Below, piece by piece: positions 16,500 to 26,461 of a stretch of 64,000 bases of DNA (positions are counted from its first letter, which is position 1; every line of letters starts with the position of its first letter). The DNA is from Acidimicrobiia bacterium (lineage in GTDB: Bacteria; Acidobacteriota; Vicinamibacteria; Vicinamibacterales; SCN-69-37), in NCBI GenBank assembly GCA_016871335.1, contig VFZF01000005.1, positions 1 through 64,000 on the forward strand, read 5' to 3'. Under the pieces are notes generated by a model that was not told the DNA's origin, made no database searches, and saw nothing but the letters and a program-made list of their open reading frames with translations. The position numbers and the translations under genes are program-made.

Positions 16500-17531
16500 C
16501 TAGTCCTTCCACCCTCGCGAGTGGAAGTAGCGTCGCGCCCCTTCATGGAAGGGTGCCGGGGCCGCCCCTGGGCCTGCGGGCACGGTCAGGTGGCGGGCCT
16601 CGGGATGCGCGGCTTCAAGTACCGCTTTCGACCCAAACATCGCCCGCGTCAGCACTTCCACCAGATCGGCCTCGAGTGCTCCGGAGGCCACCAGGACGTT
16701 GTCCACGCCGATGACCGTCACGTCGTGGTCAAGTCCACGATAGGCGCCGGTGGGAATCGTGACGGTTCGATACAGCCCAGGACCATGTGTGGCCACCAGT
16801 TTCGGCCACAGATCCGCCTGCGGGACAAACACCACCGACAGTCCGGGGGTGGAGACCAGGTCCTGAATCGCCGGCGTCGGCAACCCGCCGCTCCAGAACA
16901 GGGCATCCAGTTTGCCGTCCTTGATCGCGCCGGCGCCTTCGCTCGCACCCAGTGCGTGACGCGTGATGTCGGCGCGCGGATTCAGACCCGCCGCGCGCAA
17001 CAGGCGATCGGCAATCAGTTCGGTGCCGCTGCCTGGCGCCCCCGTGCCAACGACCGTCCCCTTGAGATCGGCGACACGCGTGATGCCACTTCCCTGCCGC
17101 GCGACCAGATGAGTCACGTTGGTGTAGAGCATCGCGACGGCCCGAACATCGACCGGCCCCGCCTCCGCAAACGGCCCCGTCCCGGCCACGGCTTCAGCGA
17201 GCGTGTCGGCCAGTGTGAACGCCAGATCGGCGCGACCCTGTTGAATCAACTTCAGATTGTCGACAGATGCGCCGGTCACTTCCGCCGTCACCTGCAACCC
17301 GGGCACCTGCTCGGTGTAGATGCGCGCCAGCGCGCCACCATACGGATAGTACACCCCGCCCGTGCCGCCCGTGGCGATGGAGAGGAACCGCACATCCCCA
17401 CCCTGGCCCTGGCCGCCGCAGGCGGCCGCACCCAGCACCAGGCACCATGCACCCGCCTTCGCCAAGGCTACGGCGGGGCAAGCCCGTGCCACCGCACGAG
17501 AGCACCGGAGCACCAGAGCACTGAGCACCAT
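16500..17531 (-). CDS. TAXI-family TRAP transporter substrate-binding protein
   Basis: A 343-residue periplasmic binding protein of the TAXI class. Family landmarks are LSIATGGTGGVYYPYGGALA near residue 50, VTGASVDNLKLIQQGRADLA, and VVGTGAPGSGTELIADRLL. It delivers an organic acid to the TRAP permease encoded downstream. The start ATG at 17531 is 2 nt after the ubiD stop. The first 40 residues (signal peptide and AAAC cleavage region) are encoded almost wholly by repeat DNA: GTGCTC units, then a GCCCGCCGTAGCC element, then GGTGCCTGGTGCTGGGTGC. The lipobox is weak, so lipidation is uncertain. Confidence 0.92.
   Translation of the reverse strand: MVLSALVLRCSRAVARACPAVALAKAGAWCLVLGAAACGGQGQGGDVRFLSIATGGTGGVYYPYGGALARIYTEQVPGLQVTAEVTGASVDNLKLIQQGRADLAFTLADTLAEAVAGTGPFAEAGPVDVRAVAMLYTNVTHLVARQGSGITRVADLKGTVVGTGAPGSGTELIADRLLRAAGLNPRADITRHALGASEGAGAIKDGKLDALFWSGGLPTPAIQDLVSTPGLSVVFVPQADLWPKLVATHGPGLYRTVTIPTGAYRGLDHDVTVIGVDNVLVASGALEADLVEVLTRAMFGSKAVLEAAHPEARHLTVPAGPGAAPAPFHEGARRYFHSRGWKD
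17440..17531. repeat. Composite repeat (families B and H) forming the TAXI signal peptide
   Basis: On the minus strand, 17531 to about 17490 is a GTGCTCAGTGCTCTGGTGCTC-type array. It is followed by a palindromic element (CCGCCGTAGCCTTGGCGAAGG core, about 17452-17486) and a second GGTGCCTGGTGCTGGGTGC array. The same palindromic element recurs intergenically at 41260-41290. The whole tract is translated as the signal peptide of the TAXI protein. Confidence 0.85.
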
Positions 17532-17533
17532 GG

Positions 17534-19339
17534 TTAATCCAGATGCCCCTTTTCAGAATCGCCCATGCGAACATCCCGATGCGGGAAATACTCACGCCAA
17601 CGCCGCGTCACCGTGGCCGCGATCTCAGGCCGACACGTCACTTCCTCCGGATACCACGGCTTCATGCGCGCATCGATGCACACAGGGCCGCTGTACGCGA
17701 CGTGATTGCGCACAATGTGCGCGGAGGCCGCGTGAATATCAGCCGCCGGTTCAAACCGCGTGAACGTCGTCCACAGAAAGTTCATCGCGCTGCGCGTGGC
17801 GCGCTCGGCTTCATCACTAAGGACCACAAGCGGCCATCCGGCAAATGCGGGATGTGCGGCGATTCGTGCGGGCGCTTCACGATCATCCGCAAAGGCGGGA
17901 CCGGTGACGACCAGGCAGCCGCCGCAGAAGACGCGCACGTCGGTGACGTCCGACGGCGGCGGCACCGGTGGATGGAACTCGCGCGGCAGATCGCGCACCG
18001 GGTCGCCCAACCCGAGCCACACGCCCTTGGACCCTTCGTTGACCTTCGGGCCGCTGTAGTCGAGCGTGTCCATCGACAGATTCGAGAACACGTAGAGGTC
18101 CGTCTCCGGATTTGTGCGGGCCAGCACATGTTCGAGCGTCGCGCGGAAGTCGCGCAGGTCCACCGGCTGGTCGGTGACGAGCAGAAACTTCTGGAGCGAC
18201 AACTGTCCTTCGCCAAGGATGCGGAACGCGCTGGCCATCGCCTCGCGCCGATAGCGCTGTTTGACGATGGCGCCGGCAAGCGAGTGATACCCCGTTTCAC
18301 CGTACGACCAGAGATCCACCACGGCCGGCATCACCAGCGGGAACAGCGGCGACAGCAGGTCCTGCAGCAAATCGCCGATGAAGAAGTCCTCCTGCCGCGG
18401 CTTGCCCACCACCGTCGCAGGGTAGATGGCATCACGGCGGTGCGCCATCTGCGTCACCTGAAACACCGGATAGTCGTGCTCCAGCGAGTAGTAGCCGTAG
18501 TGATCGCCAAACGGCCCTTCGGGCTTGCGCACGTGCGGCGCAACCTGCCCCATGAGCGCAAACTCGGCGTTGGCGACGAGTGGATGCGGGTGCCCGTTGG
18601 GTCCGGGCACCTGCGCGATCTTCTGGCCGGCGACCAGCGACGCGAGCAACAGCTCCGGAATGTTCTCCGGCAGCGGTGCGATGGCCGACAGAATCAATGC
18701 CGGCGGGCCGCCCAGAAACACCGTGGCCGGCAGCGCCTGATTCTTCGCTTCGGCGATTTGATAGTGGAAGCCGCCGCCTTTGCCGATCTGCCAGTGCATG
18801 CCGGTGGACGTGGCATCGTGCACGTGCAGACGGTACATCCCGAGGTTCGGACCGCCCTTGTCTGGATGCTGGGTGTAGACCAGCGGCAGCGTTACGAACG
18901 GGCCGCCGTCTTCGGGCCAGCATGTGAGTGCCGGCAATCGATCAAGACGGACATCGCGCGTGACGACCTCCGTCACCGGGCCGTCGCTGCGCCGTTTCAC
19001 TCCGATTTTCGTGGCCGCCAGCGCGACATCCCGTGCGTCCCACAACTTCGCCAGCGTCGGCGGGAGCATCGTTTCCGCCAGATGCACCAGGCGCTTGATG
19101 AACGCGAGCGGACGCTGGCCAAACGCCAGTTCGGCACGACGCGGCGTGCCGAACAGGTTCGTCACGAGCGGAAAATCCGCCCCTTTCACATGCGTGAACA
19201 GGAGTGCCGGGCCGCCGCCGGCAATCACCCGGCGATGAATCTCGGCCACTTCCTCGACCGGGTCCACCTGCGCACGTACTTCCACCACGTCGCGGTCGCG
19301 ACGCAAGTGACCGAGGAAGGCCCGAAGATCAGTAAACAT
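17534..19339 (-). CDS. UbiD-family decarboxylase
   Basis: A 601-residue prenylated-FMN-dependent (de)carboxylase of the UbiD/Fdc type. Visible landmarks are NLGMYRLHVHDATSTGMHWQ, holding the conserved Arg, then KPEGPFGDHYGYYSLEHDYP, holding one catalytic Glu, then RRDAIYPATVVGKPRQEDFF and KFLLVTDQPVDLRD. Family members remove or add CO2 on aromatic or unsaturated acids. Being first in an operon with a TRAP uptake system suggests a catabolic role on an imported acid rather than ubiquinone synthesis. No UbiX-type flavin prenyltransferase is in the window. Length is slightly over the usual 490-520 residues. The ATG at 19339 has no strong ribosome site. Confidence 0.92.
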   Translation of the reverse strand: MFTDLRAFLGHLRRDRDVVEVRAQVDPVEEVAEIHRRVIAGGGPALLFTHVKGADFPLVTNLFGTPRRAELAFGQRPLAFIKRLVHLAETMLPPTLAKLWDARDVALAATKIGVKRRSDGPVTEVVTRDVRLDRLPALTCWPEDGGPFVTLPLVYTQHPDKGGPNLGMYRLHVHDATSTGMHWQIGKGGGFHYQIAEAKNQALPATVFLGGPPALILSAIAPLPENIPELLLASLVAGQKIAQVPGPNGHPHPLVANAEFALMGQVAPHVRKPEGPFGDHYGYYSLEHDYPVFQVTQMAHRRDAIYPATVVGKPRQEDFFIGDLLQDLLSPLFPLVMPAVVDLWSYGETGYHSLAGAIVKQRYRREAMASAFRILGEGQLSLQKFLLVTDQPVDLRDFRATLEHVLARTNPETDLYVFSNLSMDTLDYSGPKVNEGSKGVWLGLGDPVRDLPREFHPPVPPPSDVTDVRVFCGGCLVVTGPAFADDREAPARIAAHPAFAGWPLVVLSDEAERATRSAMNFLWTTFTRFEPAADIHAASAHIVRNHVAYSGPVCIDARMKPWYPEEVTCRPEIAATVTRRWREYFPHRDVRMGDSEKGHLD

Positions 19340-19342
19340 AGG

Positions 19343-19422
19343 TCACAGGAATTCTTACAGGGAGGCACGGCGTCTTAAAGGTTTTTAGTAGCCCTTCTCC
19401 GCGCCTCAGCGCCTCCCTGTGA
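19343..19422. repeat. Inverted repeat TCACAGG...CCTGTGA between ettA and ubiD
   Basis: TCACAGG with a 9-nt interruption, then CAGGGAGGCACGGCG, is matched 70 nt later by CGCCTCCCTGTGA. It can form a long imperfect hairpin in the gap downstream of ettA and upstream of ubiD. It is similar in plan to family A but different in sequence. Confidence 0.7.
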
Positions 19423-19425
19423 TCT

Positions 19426-21099
19426 CTATCTGGTCAGCTTTCTGTACTTGATGCGATGCGGCTGGTCGGCGTCCGCGCCGAGGCGCCGCTTTTTGTCGTC
19501 CTCGTATTCCTGGTAGTTCCCCTCGAACCACTCGACCCGGCTGTCGCCTTCGAAGGCGAGCATGTGGGTTGCAATGCGATCGAGGAACCAGCGGTCGTGC
19601 GAGATCACCACCGCGCAGCCTGCGAACTCGTCGAGCGCCAGCTCGAGCGCGCGCAACGTGTCGACGTCGAGGTCGTTGGTCGGTTCGTCGAGCAGCAACA
19701 GGTTGCAGCCCTTCTTGAGCAGCTTGGCCAGATGCAGCCGGTTGCGTTCGCCCCCAGAGAGGCTCCCGACCTTCCGCTGCTGATCCCGGCCACGGAAGTT
19801 GAACCACGAGCAGTAGGCCCGCGAGTTGACGGTGCGCTTGCCCAATTCGACTTCGTCGTTGCCGTCGGAGATTTCGTCGTACACCGTCTTGTCGGCGACC
19901 AGGGCGTCACGCGACTGGTCCACGTACCCAATCTGGACGGTCTCGCCAAGCCTCAGAGTCCCGCTGTCCGGCTGCTCCTGCCCCACCAGCATCCGGAAGA
20001 GCGTCGTCTTGCCCGCGCCATTCGGGCCGATGACGCCCACGATGCCGCCGCGGGGCAGCGTGAAGTTGACGCCGTCCATCAACAGGACGTCGCCGTAGCC
20101 CTTCTTCAGGTCGCGGGCCTCGACCACCACGTCGCCGAGACGCGGGCCGGGTGGAATGTAGATTTCTACGCGCTCGAGTTTCTCAGTGGTGTCTTCGTTG
20201 AGCAGTTGTTCGTACGCGTTGAGACGCGCCTTGCCCTTCGCGTGCCGCGCCTTCGGCGACATCCGGATCCAGTCCAGCTCGCGCTGCAGCGTACGCTGGC
20301 GCTTGGATTCCTGCTTCTCTTCCTGCGCGAGCCGGTTCTGCTTCTGCTCGAGCCAGCCCGAGTAGTTGCCCTCCCACGGATACGCCTTGCCGCGGTCGAG
20401 TTCAAGAATCCAGCCGGCGACATTGTCGAGGAAGTAGCGATCGTGCGTAATCGCGACCACCGTGCCCGGATACGTGTGCAGGAAGTGTTCGAGCCACGCC
20501 ACCGATTCCGCATCAAGGTGGTTTGTGGGTTCGTCGAGCAGCAACAGGTCGGGCGCCTGCAGCAGCAGACGGCACAACGCGACACGGCGACGTTCGCCGC
20601 CTGACAGTTTGGTGACGTCGGCATCTGCGGGTGGTAGACGCAACGCGTCCATTGCCTGTTCGACGCGCGCGTCGAGGTCCCACGCGTTGGCGGCCTCGAT
20701 GGCGTCCTGCACGCGCGCCTGCTCCTCGAGCAGCTTGTCCATCGCCTCCGCGGACATCTCCTCGCCAAACTTCGCGTTGATTTCATCAAAGCGCGTCAGC
20801 AGGGCGCGTGTTGGCGCCACGCCTTCCTCGACGTTGCCCAGCACGGTCTTGGACGCGTCCAGCTGCGGTTCCTGCTGGAGGAACCCCACCGTCGTGCCCT
20901 CGGCCCGGAACGCCTCGCCCAGATAGTGCGGATCGAGCCCCGCCATGATCTTGAGCAGCGTGGACTTGCCCGAACCGTTCGTGCCGATGACGCCGATCTT
21001 TGCGCCCGGCAGAAACGACAGCCAGATGTCCTTGAACACCACCTGGTCGGGCGGATGCACCTTCCCCAACCCCTTCATCGTGTAGATAAATTGCGCCAT
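19426..21099 (-). CDS. ettA: ABC-F translation factor EttA
   Basis: A 557-residue protein with two ABC ATPase domains and no membrane segment, the size and layout of EttA (energy-dependent translational throttle). Walker A motifs are GTNGSGKST and GPNGAGKTT. Signatures are [15 protein letters not shown] and [15 protein letters not shown]. The inter-domain P-site interaction motif region is the charged helix [20 protein letters not shown]. EttA binds the ribosomal E site and gates the first peptide bond according to ATP/ADP level. The ATG at 21099 ([17 protein letters not shown]) matches the family start; the frame is open further upstream but overlaps the ABC exporter gene. Confidence 0.93.
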   Translation of the reverse strand: MAQFIYTMKGLGKVHPPDQVVFKDIWLSFLPGAKIGVIGTNGSGKSTLLKIMAGLDPHYLGEAFRAEGTTVGFLQQEPQLDASKTVLGNVEEGVAPTRALLTRFDEINAKFGEEMSAEAMDKLLEEQARVQDAIEAANAWDLDARVEQAMDALRLPPADADVTKLSGGERRRVALCRLLLQAPDLLLLDEPTNHLDAESVAWLEHFLHTYPGTVVAITHDRYFLDNVAGWILELDRGKAYPWEGNYSGWLEQKQNRLAQEEKQESKRQRTLQRELDWIRMSPKARHAKGKARLNAYEQLLNEDTTEKLERVEIYIPPGPRLGDVVVEARDLKKGYGDVLLMDGVNFTLPRGGIVGVIGPNGAGKTTLFRMLVGQEQPDSGTLRLGETVQIGYVDQSRDALVADKTVYDEISDGNDEVELGKRTVNSRAYCSWFNFRGRDQQRKVGSLSGGERNRLHLAKLLKKGCNLLLLDEPTNDLDVDTLRALELALDEFAGCAVVISHDRWFLDRIATHMLAFEGDSRVEWFEGNYQEYEDDKKRRLGADADQPHRIKYRKLTR

Positions 21100-21115
21100 A
21101 ACGAAACGGGCTATT

Positions 21116-22972
21116 TTACTCCGCACCGAAGCCCCGCGCTCGCGGGGGCGCCGGCATGGCGGCTTTCGGCGGATCGGGCGTGAAATCCTCGCCCGGATTG
21201 ATGAACCGGTCCTTCTCGAAGCCGTACTGCTTGTCGTACAACTGGCGGTACCGGCCGGCCCTGTCCAGAAGTTCGTGGTGCGTTCCCCGCTCCACAACCA
21301 CGCCGCCCTCCAGCACCAGAATCTGGTCGGCCGACTGGATGGTGGACAGTCGATGGGCAATCACAAACGTCGTGCGCCCCTTCCGCAGGGCCCGGAGGCC
21401 GTCCTGAATCAGGGCCTCGCTCTCGCTATCGAGACTGGACGTCGCTTCGTCGAGCAACAGGATCTTCGGGTTCGCGAGAATCGCGCGGGCGATGGCCACA
21501 CGCTGCCGCTGGCCACCTGACAAGCGCACGCCGCGTTCGCCCACCACCGTCTGATACTTCTGGTCGAACCCCTCGATGAACTCATCAGCGTGGGCCACCT
21601 GGCTCGCCCGCTTGATGTCCTCGTCGGTCGCCTCGGGGATGCCGTAGGCGATGTTCGCGCCGACGGGCCCACCAAACAGAAAGTTGTCCTGCAACACCAC
21701 GCCGAGGTGCCGCCGATACTCGCCCAGCCGCAGTCCGGCGAGGTCCCGCCCATCAACCAGCACACGCCCCCTGGTGGGCTGATTGAACGCCATCACCAGA
21801 CTGAGCAACGTGCTCTTCCCCGATCCGGAGGGCCCCACCAGCGCCGTGGTGCTGCCGGCCGAGGCATGGAACGACACGCCTTTGATGACCGGCGTATCCG
21901 GCTGGTACTCGAACCACACATCCTCGAACGTCACCTCGCCGTGAACGTCGGCGACGGTGCTGTGTGACGCGTCATCCGCGTCCTCACGCGCGGTGTCGAG
22001 AATCTCGCGGATCCGATCGAGACCGGCAAACGCCTCGGTGATCTGCGTGCCGATGGACGCAATCGACACGATCGGCGCCGCCATCAGGCCGGTGAAAAAG
22101 ATGTAGCTGATCAAATCGCCGAGCGTCATCGTGCCCTCGGCAATGGCGTTGCCGCCGATCGTGATGATGACGACGCCGATCGCACCGATGACGACGGAGG
22201 AAAACGCCGTCGTGGCCGAGACCCCGGTCATCGACTTCGACACGTTGCGGAAGAGCTTGTGCACCCCCCGCGTGAACACCAGATCCTCGCGCCGTTCCGC
22301 CGTATAGGTCTTGACGACGCGAATGCCTCCGAGGGCCTCGTTAAGCCGGCCGGTGACATCGGCGGAGATCTTACCGCGTTCACGAAACAGCGGCCGGAGC
22401 GACTTGAACGCATATCCGAGCGCGCCGCCAAACACCGCCAGCACCGACAAGGTCACCACCGTCAGCAGCCAGTTGATGTAGAACAGGTAGCCGAGCGCAA
22501 TGACGGCCGTCACCACGGAGCCCGTCAACTGCGCGAGCCCGGTGCCCACGAGGTTCCGGATGCCTTCGGCGTCATTCATCACGCGTGCGAGGACCTGTCC
22601 CGTCTGGTGCTTGTCGAAATAACTCACCGGCAGCCGCATCACGTGTTCTTCCACTCGGCGGCGCATCTCGGTGATCGCATACTGCGCGGTGACACCGAGC
22701 ACCTGCGAGAGGGCGAACGACGTGATCGCCTGCACGACCGTCGCCGCGCCGACAATGAGCGCCAGGGTCGGCAGCATCTCCACCTTGCCCCGCGTCAGCA
22801 CGTCGTCGATCAGATATTTCGAAAGGTACGGCAGGACCATGCCGGCCAGCCGGCTGATGATCATGAGCCCGAGGCCAAGCAGGAGCCGGCCGCGGCGAGC
22901 CCAGATCAGATTCCGGGCCTCGCCCCAGGCCGCGGACCAGCGGATTTTTTTCTTCTTGGGGGTTTCAGACAC
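21116..22972 (-). CDS. MsbA-like ABC exporter (fused permease-ATPase)
   Basis: A 618-residue half-transporter with six membrane helices (about residues 30-310) and a C-terminal ATPase: Walker [10 protein letters not shown], signature [16 protein letters not shown], Walker [13 protein letters not shown], and switch His in IAHRLS. It probably works as a homodimer to export lipids or drugs. The C-terminal 50 residues after the ATPase ([20 protein letters not shown]...) are a Pro-rich tail. The stop lies 16 bp upstream of the ettA ATG, so both genes share a transcript. The ATG at 22972 is followed by a Lys-rich N-terminus ([12 protein letters not shown]). Confidence 0.92.
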   Translation of the reverse strand: MSETPKKKKIRWSAAWGEARNLIWARRGRLLLGLGLMIISRLAGMVLPYLSKYLIDDVLTRGKVEMLPTLALIVGAATVVQAITSFALSQVLGVTAQYAITEMRRRVEEHVMRLPVSYFDKHQTGQVLARVMNDAEGIRNLVGTGLAQLTGSVVTAVIALGYLFYINWLLTVVTLSVLAVFGGALGYAFKSLRPLFRERGKISADVTGRLNEALGGIRVVKTYTAERREDLVFTRGVHKLFRNVSKSMTGVSATTAFSSVVIGAIGVVIITIGGNAIAEGTMTLGDLISYIFFTGLMAAPIVSIASIGTQITEAFAGLDRIREILDTAREDADDASHSTVADVHGEVTFEDVWFEYQPDTPVIKGVSFHASAGSTTALVGPSGSGKSTLLSLVMAFNQPTRGRVLVDGRDLAGLRLGEYRRHLGVVLQDNFLFGGPVGANIAYGIPEATDEDIKRASQVAHADEFIEGFDQKYQTVVGERGVRLSGGQRQRVAIARAILANPKILLLDEATSSLDSESEALIQDGLRALRKGRTTFVIAHRLSTIQSADQILVLEGGVVVERGTHHELLDRAGRYRQLYDKQYGFEKDRFINPGEDFTPDPPKAAMPAPPRARGFGAE

Positions 22973-22984
22973 TTACACGATTTT

Positions 22985-23095
22985 ACTGTGCTTCGTGCTG
23001 GGTGCTTCGTGCTGAGTGCCGGCGCTGGGTGCCTTGTGCTCAGTGCTGGGCACCCGGCACAGCACCGAGCACCCAGCACCGAGCACCCAGCACTA
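22985..23095. repeat. GTGCTGGGTGCT-type repeat (family B) fused to TonB-receptor stop
   Basis: About 110 bp of GTGCTGGGTGC and GCACCCAGCAC units in both orientations separate the TonB-receptor gene from the exporter gene. On the minus strand the receptor stop codon TAG is directly followed by TGCTGGGTGCTCGGTGC; the first 34 nt counted from TAG are identical to the copy at 26459. The two halves are complementary and could fold. Confidence 0.92.
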
Positions 23096-25309
23096 CTTCA
23101 GATTGACTCTCAACTCACCCACCACCTGCCGGCGCATCAGGTCGCCGAACACGTGCGACTGATACTGCTTGTCCGTCAGGTTGATCGCCTTGACGGTGGC
23201 CGTGTAGCGACCGTCTCCCCACTTCACGCCCAGGCTCGCGTTGGTTGTCAGGTGCGCCTGGGTGGTGCCGTGGTAGCGCGCATCAAGGATGTCCTGCCAG
23301 AACGCGTCGTCGGTGTAGTTCATCGACGCGCTGCCGAAGAACCGCGACCCGGAGTAGTTCAGGCCGGTGCTGAAGCGGTGGGTCGGCGGCAGATTGATTT
23401 CGCGGATGTCAAAGTCCGGATCCGGCATGCCCTGCCACGAGTAATTCGCGAAGAAGCTCGTGGTCGCGTTGACCGACGCATCCATGCCGAGTTCGAGGCC
23501 CTTGTTCTTCACCGTGCCGAGATTCAGGTAGGTGAAGCTGCTCGGGAAGCGGACGCCGGAGGCGTAGACGCTGCCCCAGAGCTGGGCGCCGGTGAAGGGC
23601 CCGAGGCCTGGGAAGCCCGGCGGAGGCGTCGTCGGGCCCCATGCGCCGTTCTGCGTGAAGAAGATCTGCTGGCTGAAGTTGTTGTAGTACCACGCCGCCG
23701 ACAACGTCAGCCGATCGCCGAACGTACCGGTGTAGCTGACTTCGAACGCATCCATGCGCTCTTCGGTCAGGTCAAGATTGCCCTTCACCTGGGTCGGCAC
23801 GCGGAAGATGGCCGAGCCGAACGCGGCATTGATCAATCCGAGCGGCAGGGCATTGGACACCGTGACGTCCAGGTGGTTGTTGATCATCGATGGTGCCCGG
23901 AACGCGCGGTTGAACGAGAACCTGAACGTCTGGTCAGGATTGGGCTTCAGCAGGACCGCGACGCGCGGCGAAAACACCGGGGAGGAGATGGACGAGAACT
24001 TGTCGAGGCGCGCGCCGGCGACGAAGCGCACGTGATCGTTCATGAAGATCTCATCCTGGACGTAGATGCCGCCTTCGGTGCGCGACGTTTCGCCGGGCGC
24101 GAGCGACAGGGCGAACTTGTTGTAGCGCAGATTGCCACCGTAGGTCACCACGTGCCGGCCGCCGAACGTCTTGGTGTCGCTCATTTCCAGGTCGAACGTC
24201 TTGGTGTCAAACAGCAGCCCGATCCGGTTGCCGAGCGGATCCACCGACACGAGATTGTCGGCGTCGCCTTCGAGCATGTTCAGAAAAGCTTGCGCACGGA
24301 AGGCCCCCTTCGAGTAGTTCGTCTTGCCGTAGATGTACCTGGTGCCTTCGTTGATGTCGAACGGGCCGATGCCGCTGTGCATGATGCCGTCGGTCTGCGC
24401 GTATCCGCCGGAGAACGACCAGCGCTGACCGCTCTCGCCGTCGTAGTCAAATCGGACGTCAACCTTCGGCTGCGACGTCCCGGTGTTCTTGAATGCGGGA
24501 TACGCGATCGTGCCGCCGGGGATCGTCCCGCTCGGACGTCCGAACGGTTCCGACTGATACGTGCCGAGCGACAACTTGTAGGCCCACTTGTCGTTGATGG
24601 CCTGCGCGTGTGTGATGTTGCCGTAGACGAGCGACCCGTTGCGCACGCCGTTGCCGAAGAACTGGCGGCCAAACGAGCCGGCGCCCATCGTGAAGCTGGT
24701 GCCGGCGAGTTCGCGCGGTGTCTTCGTGATGATATTCACGACCCCGGACAGCGCGTTCGCGCCCCACACGGCCGAGGCCGGTCCGCGGATGACTTCAATC
24801 TGCCGGATCTCGTTGGTGTTCGCGGGCATGAAGTCCCACATGACGAATCCGAAGAAGTCCTGATAGAGACTGCGGCCGTCGAGCACGGCGAGCTGCGACG
24901 TCGCCAGCGAGCTGGTGGCGCTGCGGCTGGTGATGTTGATGTCGCGCGCCGAGATCTGCGTGATGTTCACGCCCGGCACGGCGCGCAGCAGATCGGCGTA
25001 GTTGTTCGACGGCGCCACTTCCAGTGCGCGCCCGCCGATGACGGTCATCGTCGCCGGGGCATTCACCAGTTGCTGTTCCGTCTTCGATGCGGAGACGACA
25101 ACCGTTTCCTTATAGGTCGGGTCATCCGGCTTCGCGGGGGGTTGTGGCGGTGTGGGCGGCGGCGGGGGCTGCTGCGTCGTGCCGGCCTGCGTGACGGACG
25201 ACGGCTTTGGTGCGACCCCGGCCGGTGTCGCTCCTTCCTGGGCGAATGCTGACACGCTGGTCACACCCGCAACTGTGACACCGAGCACAAACGTACGAAA
25301 CGCCTGCAT
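23093..25309 (-). CDS. TonB-dependent outer-membrane receptor
   Basis: A 738-residue outer-membrane receptor. Signal peptide MQAFRTFVLGVTVAGVTSVSAFAQ, a Pro-rich linker, then the plug domain (ETVVVSASKTEQQLVNAP, LRAVPGVNITQ, IEVIRGPASAVWGANALSGV, VNIITK) and a barrel of about 550 residues. TonB-driven receptors take up siderophores, vitamin B12, sugars or oligopeptides; nothing here fixes the substrate. The protein ends VVGELRVNLK rather than in the usual terminal Phe or Tyr. The stop codon is fused to a family B repeat. The closest neighbours are peptidases, which hints at peptide or metal uptake, but this is weak evidence. Confidence 0.93.
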   Translation of the reverse strand: MQAFRTFVLGVTVAGVTSVSAFAQEGATPAGVAPKPSSVTQAGTTQQPPPPPTPPQPPAKPDDPTYKETVVVSASKTEQQLVNAPATMTVIGGRALEVAPSNNYADLLRAVPGVNITQISARDINITSRSATSSLATSQLAVLDGRSLYQDFFGFVMWDFMPANTNEIRQIEVIRGPASAVWGANALSGVVNIITKTPRELAGTSFTMGAGSFGRQFFGNGVRNGSLVYGNITHAQAINDKWAYKLSLGTYQSEPFGRPSGTIPGGTIAYPAFKNTGTSQPKVDVRFDYDGESGQRWSFSGGYAQTDGIMHSGIGPFDINEGTRYIYGKTNYSKGAFRAQAFLNMLEGDADNLVSVDPLGNRIGLLFDTKTFDLEMSDTKTFGGRHVVTYGGNLRYNKFALSLAPGETSRTEGGIYVQDEIFMNDHVRFVAGARLDKFSSISSPVFSPRVAVLLKPNPDQTFRFSFNRAFRAPSMINNHLDVTVSNALPLGLINAAFGSAIFRVPTQVKGNLDLTEERMDAFEVSYTGTFGDRLTLSAAWYYNNFSQQIFFTQNGAWGPTTPPPGFPGLGPFTGAQLWGSVYASGVRFPSSFTYLNLGTVKNKGLELGMDASVNATTSFFANYSWQGMPDPDFDIREINLPPTHRFSTGLNYSGSRFFGSASMNYTDDAFWQDILDARYHGTTQAHLTTNASLGVKWGDGRYTATVKAINLTDKQYQSHVFGDLMRRQVVGELRVNLK

Positions 25310-25393
25310 ATGTTCTCCTCCGACTGCTCCCGGTATTGGGAGTTGTCAACTGAAACTAGCGGCGCCTATGATAAGCGATCCAGTTACCCGGTT

Positions 25394-26461
25394 GTGACCT
25401 CCCCCCCAGACTCCCCCCCGGCGCCCCCGACCCGACCGTCCCCCCTGGTCCGGACCGACTGGCCGGACCTGCCCGACGAGCAGCTGCTGGACGTCCGCTT
25501 CTGTGAACTCGGCCTGACCGTTGCCGGCACCACGCTGGAGCCGCGGTTGGCACAACTCAATGACGAGCTGACCGCGCGAGGGCTCCCGTTCCACCCGCAC
25601 TACTGGCTCTCGACGGAGTGGTTCTGTCCGGACGGCGTCCCGGGCGTGGCCATTCCGTTCTACCTGGCCCACCCACGACTGGCCCGGCTCGAGAAAGCCC
25701 AGATGCTCGAGGTGGAAGGCGGCACGCCCGAGTGGTGCATGAAGATCCTGCGGCACGAGGCGGGCCACGCGCTCGACAACGCCTACGACCTGCGGAAGCG
25801 CCGTCGGCGCATCCAGCTGTTCGGAAAACCTTCCAAGGCGTACCCCGAGGTCTATCTCCCAAAGCCCTATTCCAAGAGTTTCGTGCTGCATCTCGATTCC
25901 TGGTATGCCCAGAGCCACCCGGACGAAGACTTCGCGGAGACGTTTGCCGTCTGGTTAAATCCGGACAGCGACTGGCGGAGCCGTTACACCGAGTGGCCGG
26001 CGCTCAAGAAACTGGAATACATGGACGCGTTAATGCGCGAAGTGGCGTTAGCCACGCCGAAGGTGACCACGCGTCGCAAGGTCGAACCGGTGTCCTCGCT
26101 GCGCACCACACTGCGCAGCCACTACAAGAAGAAGCGCCGGCACTACGGCTTCGAATATCCCGACTTCTACGACCGCGATCTGCGACGCCTCTTTTCGAAC
26201 GCCCCGGACTACCACCAGAACCTCAAGGCGTCGCGCTTCATTCAGCGCATCCGCCGCGAGGCGCGCCGTCTCGTCGCAGCATGGGCGGGGTCGTACCAGT
26301 ACACGATCGACCAGGTACTCGAAAACATGATCAAACGCGCCGACGAACTCGACCTGCGCCTGATGTATCCCGAAGAACGCACCAAGGTCGATTTCACCAT
26401 CATGCTCACCGTGCAGACGATGAACTATCTGCACTCGGGGCGCCACAGGGTGGCGCTGTAG
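25394..26461 (+). CDS. Putative zinc metallopeptidase (Peptidase_Mx type)
   Basis: A 355-residue cytoplasmic-type protein with a zinc motif RHEAGHALDNAY near residue 118, the HEXXH pattern, and a downstream acidic segment (QSHPDEDFAETFAVWL) likely to supply the third ligand. The pattern matches the putative zinc-binding metallopeptidase family often found beside ATP-grasp genes in Myxococcota and Acidobacteriota. There is no signal peptide; a Pro-rich head (SPPDSPPAPPTRPSPLV) comes first. GTG at 25394 is the likely start; an ATG at 25310 would add residues encoded by the TonB promoter region. The stop codon TAG is fused to a family B repeat. Confidence 0.8.
   Translation: MTSPPDSPPAPPTRPSPLVRTDWPDLPDEQLLDVRFCELGLTVAGTTLEPRLAQLNDELTARGLPFHPHYWLSTEWFCPDGVPGVAIPFYLAHPRLARLEKAQMLEVEGGTPEWCMKILRHEAGHALDNAYDLRKRRRRIQLFGKPSKAYPEVYLPKPYSKSFVLHLDSWYAQSHPDEDFAETFAVWLNPDSDWRSRYTEWPALKKLEYMDALMREVALATPKVTTRRKVEPVSSLRTTLRSHYKKKRRHYGFEYPDFYDRDLRRLFSNAPDYHQNLKASRFIQRIRREARRLVAAWAGSYQYTIDQVLENMIKRADELDLRLMYPEERTKVDFTIMLTVQTMNYLHSGRHRVAL

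Noticed and set aside
15573-19378. Two + strand frames of 654 and 611 codons opposite the TAXI and UbiD genes
   Set aside because: Both are antisense to genes with clear family motifs and have shadow-type composition.
22259-25252. A 997-codon open frame on the + strand opposite the exporter and TonB-receptor genes
   Set aside because: It is antisense to two clearly real genes, has Arg/His/Gly/Val-rich composition typical of GC-rich shadow frames, crosses a repeat region, and shows no domain.
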